Assembly: GCF_000002235.5 (NCBI RefSeq)
Contig: NW_022145601.1
Coordinates: 27,389,228-27,453,227 of the forward strand
Reading direction: 5' to 3'
Origin: Strongylocentrotus purpuratus
Taxonomy: Eukaryota; Echinodermata; Echinoidea; Camarodonta; Strongylocentrotidae
Length of the DNA stretch: 64,000 nt
Position numbers and translations under genes: made by a program
Notes under the pieces: generated by a model
The model's database searches: none
The model's input: only the letters and a program-made list of their open reading frames with translations
Told to the model about the DNA's origin: nothing
Part shown: one piece after another, positions 11,801 to 24,200 of the stretch
Position numbering within the stretch: the stretch's first letter is position 1
Layout of the letters: each line of letters opens with the position of its first letter

Positions 11801-14800
11801 CAATATTATTATCATTAAACCATTAGGATTTTCACAAAGACAAGTTCTATGGATGGTATACAATATTCTTATTATGGAGTGTGTATTAAACAATTGGAAA
11901 GATATTCATTCATGCAAATATATGCTAACCTTAACCCCAAAAAGGAGACAAAATAATCAGACCACTGCTGATCAGAAATATTGAAATTGGAACCCCATTA
12001 ATGTATTAGGCATTGCCTGATGACTTTACTTTTAATTTAGCATTGTCATTTAATTAGTGTGAATACTGTACATGCATATATATTTACAGCTTAGGTATAA
12101 AGGTGTTGAATATGAGTATGATAAATGGGGTTTGGAAAGAGTTTTGATAAAAGAAGGTGATTAGGTGAAATAAATGTGTAGGGATATTAAGGTTAACGCC
12201 AGAATAGATGGTGGAAGGGAATATGTCGAAAGGGAGTTGTGGTGAAAGAGGCGACATGAAAGGGGGTGTAGTATAAGTGCATATGATGAAAGGGGTGTAC
12301 AAGAGGTCAGTAGAATGGGGGTATGGTAGAGGGGATATGAGAAGGGAGTGGAGTAACAATGATATGATGAGAAGGATGTTAAAGTATTAAAAGTGGTGTA
12401 GTAGAGGTTGTTTGGAGAAGAAAAGTAGTACTGGGACTTAGAGAGAAAAACCTGGACTGCAAAATCTGCAATATTTTGTTCCGGAAACTGGAGAAACAGG
12501 AGTATCTGTTAAGTTTTGATCTTCAAGTAGGGATGAAATCATGTGCGTTGTCAAGGCCATGCCTACTGTGCTGTCAGAAGCGGAATTATGCGATAATAAA
12601 AATATCTATCATCTGTTTCACTTGAGATTACAATTATTCCAGTTGGCCTAATGTTATTACAATGATTTTCAGATAAAGAGGTGATTCAGAATTTTAATCT
12701 ATTCAACCCATGGTCCATTGTCTTGATTGACTTCCATTTCACCTATGTTTCATAATTTTTCAAGACGGCCCAAAATAAGTTATGAGCATCGTTAGATCTT
12801 CTTCTTCTTCTTCTTTACGTGCCATGTCCTGAGACGTTGGCGACCATGGAATGCCACAACTCTCTGTCCCATATTCTATGAAGTAATTCATTCTCCCCGA
12901 TAAAGAAGTGATTTGCTATTTTTATCCTCTTACTTCCATGTCACTAACATTACAGTTTCTGTAGGAAGGCTAGACATAAGTATGATCATTATACAATTAA
13001 AATTTTTTTTTTTTAATTTAAATCAATTCAGCTGTTACTTGAAGGAAAATTTTTTAAAGGGCATGAAATATATTGACATCATCCGGTCAATATAGGTAAC
13101 AAAATAAATGTTAGAATAAAGAAAAGTTTGCATCAGATCATGCAAGCGTTTTAACAAAGTTTTTTCCAGTTTTCACAGATTCTACTTCCAACCAGAACCA
13201 GCCAGGACATAGACCGGAAGCCTGAAGCAGAAGGCTCCTGGGCTTTGGTCTGGTTTAACTCCAAGCACTAGAAAAGGGATGTGGTAGAAAGTGGGTGTGG
13301 TGGGTGGAAGCCCAAAGCAGAAGGCTCCTGGGCTTTGGTCTGGTTTGACTCCCAGCACTAGAAAAGGGATGTGGTAGAAAGTGGGTGTGGTGAGTGGAAG
13401 CTAGAGGCTGTGGTAAAGATACTAGGGGGTAGAGTGGGAGAAAGTGGTTAAGTTGAGGGGGGGGGGGGAGGTGGCAGAATAATGTAGTTTTAGTTTATGA
13501 TTAGATTCCCTGCTTACCCTTGTTAATTCAGACTCCAATTCATGTTTGGATTTTTCTGCCTCTGACAGCCGGTCCATCATGCCTTTCAATTGGCTCCACA
13601 GCTAGAGGAGAGAGAATTCATGTACATAATATAACAATACACATTCACCTTTTGACCTTGCACGTATACAATTCTACACGATTAATCAATTCTAATGCTG
13701 TAATCTCTCAAAAAAATACATGTACAATACCTAAATCTGTCCCTATAACCAGAGAAAAGATGAACAAAGAAAGACAATAAAAGTGAAGATGATTACTGAT
13801 GAGGAGAAGATGAAGTAAAGAACTAGACGACAAAATAGGAAAGGAATAAGAAGTAGAGGATGAGAGAGATATTAAAGGGAGAGAGAAATCTAAAAAAGAT
13901 TAGATTAGCCAGAAAAAGATGAGGAAGATGAGGTAAAGAGGAAGGGAAAGGAAAAGATTTGATAAACAAGGAAAGATGAAATGACGGATGAAATGGACTA
14001 TGGGAAGACGATGGGATAAAAATAAAAAGAAAGAGTTGTCAAAATACTGTGGGGATGATTACCTTGGTCATTTCTTCTTCCAACACCTTGTTCCTCGACT
14101 CCACGTCTGACCTTCGTCTTGTTTCTTCATTCACCTTTTCCCCTGTTCTGCTTTCATCCAGTGAGAGGCGTCCTACCTCTCTCCTCAGTTGGGTTATTTC
14201 CTATTTTTATCAACATAGATGTGTAAAATTATTCATCATTTAAAATGAAATATCAGAACAACTCATTTTGTCAGCAAGAGTCTACGATCCATTAAAGGTC
14301 TTATAATCATTTAATCACAAATAATAATAATCATCAAATGATTATTAGCCCTCATGGACAGTAGACAAAATGGGCATTAGACAGACTGGCAATTAGACCG
14401 ACTGGCAATTAGACCAAATAAGTGATAGACGAAATGGGTATTAGACTTATTGGATATTAGACCAAAAGGAAATTGGACCAAATGACTATTAGCTGAAATG
14501 GTTATTAGACCAAATGATAAGTAGACAAAATGATTACGAGACCATGTGGATAGTAGACAGGCTGCGTGTAGACCATATGGGAATAGACTAACTGGGTAGT
14601 AAACAGCAATTCACCGTCTACACAAGTAAAATGATACTTGTACATCTAAGGTAGATGGTAAAATATCAGGGAAAATGAAGCTTTAGATTTCAGGCTTAGA
14701 TCTTCTGAATATATTAGCATAATAATAATAATATTTAATTTCTATATAGCGCTTAATACAAATGTCTCTAAGCGCTTTACAAATATACTACTACCCCAGT

Positions 14801-17800
14801 CATTGGATTCAGCACACAATGTGTGCACGATCTCCACTCCCTGGGGAGCATTCCAGCCAGGCGTTACATGACGTTCAAAAACTGTTTGACCAACAATGAC
14901 GGTCGCATCCTACCGGGTACCCATTTAACACCTAGGTGGAGAGTAGAAATTGCAGCATAATATAAGCATGCAAGCATATATTGTTAGCAATGTTAACAAA
15001 TTTGGTTCTCTTATACATGTACATGACCATGAGCAGATAAAATCACAAGTTATCATCTATTTCACTTCATAAACTAAATTAAGAATAGTTGATGACTACT
15101 GAATACCACACACCCTTCTCCAAACCATTAGCTCATAAATGGTGTTACTTTCCATTGTATATTGCTTGCAAACTCTGTGATGCTATTGTAACCCAAGGTC
15201 ATACCTCTACATGTACTAACCTAGAGCTGTTTGTAAATACAGTGAAACCTGTCTATAAAGACCATGTACAGGTTCCTTAATATATGTTTCAATGAGAAAC
15301 CATTTTCAAGGGAAACAAAAAATGTGGTCTTTGTAGACAGGTGGTCACTAAAGCACGTTTAACTATATTTTCCAAAATATAAATATCTTGTGTCATATTA
15401 TACCAATTACAATCAGACTCTAGTTTATTAAGTGATTATGTTATTAAATTGGGAGTATTAGTGTATGCCGAAATACAAAATAAAATTGCACATTTCATGT
15501 CAATCTATAATAATAATGATCCTTCTTCATGTTTCTTGATAAATATTGATTGAAGAAGGATTAGTTATGCATACATGTACATGTATCTCTATCTAACAAC
15601 TTGCTTGGACTTGCCCTCAATCTTACAGGTAAAGACCAGTTTTAGAAACGCCCCAATTTCAAAAAATGAAATGGAAGCTCTTATTACCAATCATGTGAAA
15701 GAATATGTTTTGACTAATACATGATGATAACAATTTTGCCGGGAAACCGCCTACTAATTGATATATTTGGTAAATTAGTTTATCTATTGGTATGTGAGAG
15801 ATAAACGCACATGTCGCGCACGTGTGCGTAGTCCCATATATATCTTTCTGTGTACAGTGTTTGTAACTTTACCAAGACTGGGCCAAATTTCTTATCATTT
15901 TGATGATTCCAGAACCTTGCATTTCACACCAATACTTATATGGTAGATGATCAACCTTTTCTGATCGATTCCACAACGTTTCTTTCACAATGCAATCGCA
16001 TGACCATAACTGGTCTTTATCTTTAATACTAATTAACTCACTTAACTAATTCAGTCATGTCTATTAATTACCTGGTTTTTGGTACTGAGGTGTGTCTCAA
16101 GATCTTTAAGCCTCAACTCATCTCTCTCCAAGGTTTGATTCAGATTGGTCTTGTCTTTAGCTGCTAAAGCCTTTTCCATCTCTAACTCTCTCCTCACAGC
16201 TAGAAGCTCTATCTCCAATTTATTCTGATACACCAAATAAACAAAAATCACAATTACAAAATAAACAGTTGAACAGAAAGTATGAATAGACCATTTTAGT
16301 AATGTAATCAAATGTAATGCATAATCTTTAATAGATGCCATGTTAAAAAATTTAAATTTTGTCTGTTACAAATAATTGGTTTTTAATAGTCAAAATGTGA
16401 ATTGCATACATTAATTGTTGCTAGGTAGGACAAACATCATGGATGAAAGCTAATTCACTTGCATATATATATATATATATATATATACCTAAATCATTTT
16501 CATGCAACGTAAATCTGTGCAAGCTTTCTGACAGTCAAAAGAAACGTTTGTATGAGAAATACAGCTTTGGAGTAATATGGATCCAAACAATTGTATCAAT
16601 CGATTTTCAGACAAGTCACTACGAGCCAGGCATAAAGGTATAAAAACAAAGTTTTTGAATCTTTAATATTTTTTCATCATTTTGCTTTAAAAAAATTATA
16701 TAGAGATAATTTCAACTAACACTGTACACACTGAAATATGTAGTACTGATATGGTCAAACACTTTAAAATGTGTTTTTCTAGAAATGTACTGATCCCCTT
16801 GCTATGGATTTGTTTGTGCCTGTCTATAAGGGGTGTTTCACAAAGATCTCAAGTCAAACTTAACTTTAAGTTGGACTTAAAAATTATGGAGAGCCATTTG
16901 TAGCCTTAAAATAAAAATTCAAGTACTTAGACTTTTTATAAATTCCACATCAAGAACAAGAAATCTCCTTGATAATAGAAAATATGAATGATTTAAATCA
17001 ACATTCATGCCTATTAAATAACTTTTACAAAATATTTGTATAGATGCTAACGGCTTCCCATAATTGCTAAGTCCAACTTAGGACCTTTGTGAAACACCCC
17101 CTGGTCAGATAACTCACTTGTCCATCTCTACTACTATCATAGTGCTTAAAGAGTTCAGCAGACCTCCTTCCTAGCTCTCCTTGAATCTTTGTGAACCCCC
17201 CCCCCTCCCTGGTCAGATAGCACTCACTTGTCCATCTCTACTACTATCATAGTGCTTAAAGAGCTCAGCAGACCTCCTTCCTAGCTCTCCTTGAATCTTT
17301 GTGACCCCCCTCCCCCCCCCCCTCCCTGGTCAGATAGCACTCACCATAGTGCTTAAAGAGTTCAGCAGACCTTCTTCCTAGCTCTCCTTGAATCTTTGTG
17401 ACCCCCCTCCCCCCTCCCTGGTCAGATAGCACTCACCTGTCCATCTCTACTACTATCATAGTGCTTAAAGAGTTCAGCAGACCTTCTTCCTAGCTCTCCT
17501 TGAATCTTTGTGACCCCCTCCCCCCTCCCTGGTCAGATAGCACTCACCTGTCCATCTCTACTACTATCATAGTGCTTAAAGAGTTCAGCAGACCTTCTTC
17601 CTAGCTCTCCTTGAATCTTTGTGACACCCCCCCTCCCCCCGGTCAGATAGCACTCACCTGTCCATCTCTACTACTATCATAGTGCTTAAAGAGCTCAGCA
17701 GACCTCCTTCCTAGCTCTCCTTGAATCTTTGTGACCCCCCTCCCCCCCCCCCCCCCTCCCTGGTCAGATAGCACTCACCTGTCCATCTCTACTACTATCA

Positions 17801-18203
17801 TAGTGCTTAAAGAGCTCAGCAGACCTCCTTCCTAGCTCTCCTTGAATCTTTGTGACCCCCCCCCCCCCCCCCTCCCTGGTCAGATAGCACACACCTGTCC
17901 ATCTCTACTACTATCATAGTGCTTAAAGAGTTCAGCAGACCTTCTTCCTAGCTCTCCTTGAATCTTTGTGACACCCCCCCCCCCCCTCCCCCGGTCAGAT
18001 AGCACTCACCTGTCCATCTCTACTACTATCATAGTGCTTAAAGAGCTCAGCAGACCTTCTTCCTAGCTCTCCTTGAATCTTTGTGACCCCCCTCCCCCCC
18101 CCCCCTCCCTGGTCAGATAGCACTCACCTGTCCATCTCTACTACTATCATAGTGCTTAAAGAGCTCAGCAGACCTCCTTCCTAGCTCTCCTTGAATCTTT
18201 GTG

Positions 18204-18262
<59 letters not shown>

Positions 18263-21200
18263 CAGATAGCACTCACCTGTCCATCTCTACTACTATCATA
18301 GTGCTTAAAGAGCTCAGCAGACCTCCTTCCTAGCTCTCCTTGAAGTGCATCTCCTGAATGCTCAGACATCTTCAGTCTGGATGCTAGGTCTGACAAGCAA
18401 AAATAATCACCCCTCTGATTATAAATACTCAAGCTTGCAGTAAAATAACATATCATGTCGTAAATGAAAATCAGAGAACGATTGAGAAGTGAAGGAAACG
18501 TTCTTGTATTCAGCTGCTATAATCAATGACATACAAAGTCATTTTCCTGGTTTATCTTCATTGCTATTGTATGCTACTCACATTAGAACTAAATACTCTT
18601 TAAATTTTATCCTTGTACATGTATTGCAACAGGTTAAAAATAAAATTGTAAATATAAAAACAAATACCCCCGGTACAAAAATCAGTACAGAGAAGATGAT
18701 TTGTACTAGGACTTTTAATAGGGCATGAAAAGCACTGGGATAGGAATCATCAAAATAAATCATGACACAATACTAGAACTAAATATATCCCTCCTTTGTT
18801 CTTTCCTCCCTATTAACTTCACTTTGTCCATTATTTTCGACTCTCCTTTCTTCTACCTGTTTACATTTCCATTTTCCTCTCCAAAAATCTATATTTTCCA
18901 TGCTTAAGATGTATTGGAAGGAAGAGTGGAAGGAAGTAGACCTACAGGGAGACCCAGAATCAACAGGGCAGAGAATATCAAGAGCTGGAGTGGACTAAAC
19001 CTGAAAGAGTGCACCAGAATGGCAGAAGATAGAGTGAAATGGGGAGATGTTGCAATCAACCTCCGAACCAGGAGAAGATACTTATATAGATAGATAGAAG
19101 AAGACATTGGATTCAAACCAATATCTCAAGACAGTCGATCCTTACCTCTACTTTTTCTTTTCTCAATGTCCAATTCTTGTTGCATGTACGTCTCCTTGCT
19201 TAGACTTGATTCCAGCTGTTTCAACAGAAATTAATTACAGACAATGAAAATATACTCATGAATATTCTCTTTCAAATGAAGCCTTCCATATTAAATAACA
19301 GAATTCATTATATTCAAAGATTTTCATGTGAAACATCTCCAGTATAGGGATAAAAGAAAATCTTCCTGCCAAGTCTTTAGGTCAATGGAATGTCATGCAC
19401 ATTTCGATGACAAATAAGGAGATTGGGCAACAAAATGAATCATTCAAAAGTTTTACAAAATTAAGGATCTAGGTATTTCATAATTTGTTTTGTTCCCTTT
19501 CTTTCTTTCCTTTTTTGTCATATTTTTTGGTGTTATTACTATTGTTAATGACTTATTGCTGATTGAATACATTGTATCTATGACTGTCTTAGCAATGAGC
19601 ATCTGTACACGTTCATTTTTTAAAACACATACATGTACATGTAATATGGACAAGTTTGGCTACCGGTACTCAATTACAATGCTTTAGCTACAACAACCCT
19701 AACTCCTAAGTACGATTGTATTTCTTGTGCTCTTAATAGCTATCAGGTATGAACTATATACTACACACACAAATTGAAGCCTTTAATTTAACTCAGCTGC
19801 ATGCTATAGAACCTACTCAGAAATAAATAATTAACTATCGTGTGTAGTTTATAAATCTCACTAGTTTTTCTTTACATTGCTACATATATAAGTGTTCATG
19901 CCGGTATGAAGCAATGGAAAATAACCCACTACCTGTAGTATTACAAATACAATGTGCAGCAAATCACACTGAAATAATTACTGAGTTCAGTTCAAAGTTC
20001 AAATAGCACATACATGTAATCATACAATTCATAGTATAGAAGAAAATGAACAAGTAAAACTGTGATTTAATTGTGCTATTGCATGATAATGAAAGGACAC
20101 ATGCAGCTACTGTTATACTTGAATATTTAACTTTTGTATCATACAAATGTGCCTAATTTGAGAAAAGAGAAGATGATTACAAACAAATAAGAACAGAAAA
20201 GAAACAAAAGTAAAAGAACAGATATAGTAATGCACCACAATGTTTATCTTTGGAATACCAAAATTGGAAACTAGGCGAAAGAATTAGAACGGAGCTCTGA
20301 CTGATAACTTCTTTCCAAACTATCACGTGAGAAGGAATAAAATGAGAATCAAGTAGGATCGATTACTGATACATGAAGTTGAGAATAACATGAATTGTAT
20401 TTAAAAAAAACATAAGTTATACAAAAACAGAGTTGACAGAAATCCAATGAGGACACAAACAAGCATTGAATTTCTTGAATACATGTAAAAAGACAGATTG
20501 AAAAAGAAAATGAAGAAATGAATGACATATCTAGTAAGTGCTTAAAATGTACATGCAGGAATAGCATAACACGAAATGTACATGCAACATATTCTATTTT
20601 AACATTTTCAGTAAATTACAAGATATAAATAATGATATCTACACATTATGAAGTTCAACACAGAATAAATATACCAATTGTTTGCTGAATCAGCCACAAT
20701 TAGATGTAAATCATGCAAAATAATAAAGAGAGGATAATGAAGAAAGAGAATAATGAAGGGTGCATTATGACATATTGCCATTACTCTCCAAGATCAAACA
20801 TCATGCATATCAAAGAAGATAAATGATAGGCAGAGATAAGCATACCACTAGAAACAAAACAGCTAATATGAAAAGATAAACTCCATGAAAGTAAGACAAC
20901 TGAAATAGCTTGATGAATGCCAGTAAGAAGTGATTCAATACATGTTGTAAAGGATTGGAGCCTAATCAAATATAAAATTCACTCATAAGCATGTACATGT
21001 ATGTGAATGTACAGAGGATAGAGAGACAATTAGCAGACAGCTTGGTGATGAGAAAACTGCTTTCCAATTGTGCTGATTTATCTGTTATTTCAGATAGCTG
21101 CAAAAACTTGAATCATTAAAAATTGGATTTTACAGGTCTGATCTACATGTAACTGTCCTATATAAGGATGATTAGATGGAAACATAATTAAAGGAAACCT

Positions 21201-24200
21201 CACCCAACAAATAAGTGTAGGTATGTTGAATGACGAGTTTTATTCCTGCAATTGATGTACAATATTCCTTATGGAAATATACAAAAGATATATAAATAAA
21301 GATATTCTTGGCATGATATGTATTTTACCATGACATATGAGCAGCAATTTTCTTGATAACCTGACGTATCAGGTGCAAATATATAACAGAGGAACAATTG
21401 TAACTCATTTAATACAAAATACTAAAATATAGCAGTTAACAAATCTATTTCATTTATGCAAGACCTATCTCAGAAGAGCTCCAACTTATTTATGCAATTT
21501 GCATCTGCAATTGTAGTACAATAGATAACGACAGGTGAATGAAATATTTTATCTCCGCAGCACACATGCGGGAAGGAACCATCCATAAATTTGAATACCG
21601 GTACATTCACTAGATAAACAACTTTGCATATAACATCACATTATCAACAAAATGCGGGAGATGCCCATGTCATGATGAAAAACTTTACATTATGCCATCT
21701 ACATGTATTTACCGATATCTCTTTTAATATTAATGGGCAAGAATAAAATAAATCTCTCAGAATACCTAAAGTTATTTTTGGGGGTAGGTTTCCTTTAAGA
21801 ATGCAAATGATGAAGAGACTATGAAAGAGAAGAAGAAGTTTCATTCTCACTGATTGTACAGATGGTGATGATGATCTGAATCTTGGAGACAGGAACTTTA
21901 CTTGTTTCTGAATAGGGATATGAGAGTACAAGGTAACTTCAATAATAATACAATTTAACAAGGAACAACATATCATGATTAAATTTCATTTTCTAGACTA
22001 CAATGAAACACAGATGTGAGCTGATTCTTTATATGTTAATAAATACAAACACAAATTGTATTATGTCCTCATGCATTATTCTCCTACCAAACAGACTTGA
22101 TTTTTTGGGGAAAAACAATTTATCAAAACTATCATTACATCTGAGATACATTTACAGTACAAAGAGAACCTATGGTTTAATTTTATAAGCATACAGAACA
22201 CTGCATGGTTAGACCCCTGGTGAAATCTGCCTCTTCGGTATGAGATCCATCAACGGCCAAAAACATCAATAAGCTGGAAATGATCCAACAAAGAATCGAT
22301 ACCGCCACTGGACACATCCAGCATGTCATCAATGTTGCAGGAGCTGGGATGGACATCACTCCAACAGAGACTATAACACCTTCGTCTTGTGATGTTCTTC
22401 AAGATCTACAACCAGCTAGTTCCATTCAAATCTGAGGAACTCATCACTGAATCCACCAGACCAATACAACAAGAGCTGTTCACACACAGGGATATCTCAT
22501 ACCATAATCCAGGACTCAGTAACATCAAAACTCCCTTCTTCCCCAGAACTGTGAAAACATGGAACACCCTCCCAGTCAAGGTTGTGACAGCCCCATCTCA
22601 GTGACAAAGCCTTTTGTCTCTAATTCACGAGAGGCTAAAGCAGCAGGATCTTTAACAAAAATTGTTAGATCGACCCCGGCACAGATGATCCAAGAAATCC
22701 AGACTATGATATCTCCTTATCTAAACAGTATGTGCACTATTATACAAACAGGGGAAATTTGATATTATACGTACTGTGTACATGCATGTGAAAGCCAGCT
22801 CTCATAAATAATTTTTCACAAGATGGTACGTCAATGAAAGTCCATCCCATATTATACTCAGTGTTCCAGGTTTTCTGTTATCTGCCAAAAGAGTATTGTC
22901 TCTGTAATAATGTGTTAATGCCCATCTGTCTTCTAGGAGACAAAATAAATCATTCAAGGAATGCATGTTCTGGTTGATTAATATCTTCATAAAAATCAAA
23001 AAGATGAAAGTCCAAACAGTACGATTGTGTTGCATGCCAACCCGAGAGAACAAGGTTTCTGATCAATCATTAACAGAAAAGCAGATGCCTTTAAATGCAG
23101 CTGGAGGATCACAATTAATGTACGCAAATTATTTCACAAGAATGCAAAGTGCTTGTCTCCCTTACACCAGCCAACAGTAATCCTGGACAAAGTACCCATA
23201 GGATATATTTCCAACACTGGTGAATGCAGAAAAAAAAAAATTTGAGCCCAGTACACTGACTATAACTGTGATATATGTAAGGCTTCACATATCAAGAGCA
23301 TCATCTACCTTGGTAGAGATACACCGGCCATACTCATTTCTTCCAGGATGCAGAGAATCACCAAGTATTAGTCCCAATAACTACACCATAACATGCCAGA
23401 TGGAACTTCTACCAGTCTCGCCTCAACTATCAATCTTAAAAACTTGGATAGACCATACTAGCAACAAACCAAACATGACTCCACTGTAAGTAGTAACTCT
23501 CAATTTTTAGCTGATTGCATGTACAGTACCTTTAGAGTATTACAAACAATTGCAAATTAATGCATTCACAGAAAGCTTGCTATACATATATATTGCCATT
23601 ATCTAATTATTTCGTTTAAAGAGGAAATGAAAGACTCTCTCAGTATTTATATTTTCTTAATATCTCGCTTTCTGTAAATATCATGAACTGAATTAATATC
23701 ACTCATAATTGTGAATCTTGGAACAGTGCTGTCATAAAACAAACCTTTGCGAACAAAAGCAAATTAAAGAAAATTGGACATCTGTGTGCCTAACCTAAAA
23801 GCCATATATACAGAGTAAACATGTGTGAAAAGAACCAATGTTAAGACTTGCTCAAGCTGGATAAAAATTTCAGTAAAGCCTATGGGCAATATTCCACATA
23901 TATAAAATGTTCACTAGCCAAAAAAATTCATAAAATTGTCAATAACTCAGAAATAAATGTTCCACTGAGGCAACGTTGGTATCAAACAAAAAAGCTGAAC
24001 AAGCTCTTCACTTTGAGTGATATATAAGATGAAGTGAAGTAAGTTTATAGGCATGATTTTCTCTGGCAAATGTGTTATACACTACAAAAACTTACCACAC
24101 TGCATTTAGCACAGAGCAGATCAGGCAAGAACCTAGAGTAAACCACGCTCTGCAAGCAACAAGCTATCCCTTCACCAATATTTGCCATCTCTAAATCTAC

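Noticed and set aside
17102-18276. Regularly spaced repeats resembling a CRISPR array
   Set aside because: The genome is clearly eukaryotic, the repeats contain a host exon, and the spacers are poly-C.
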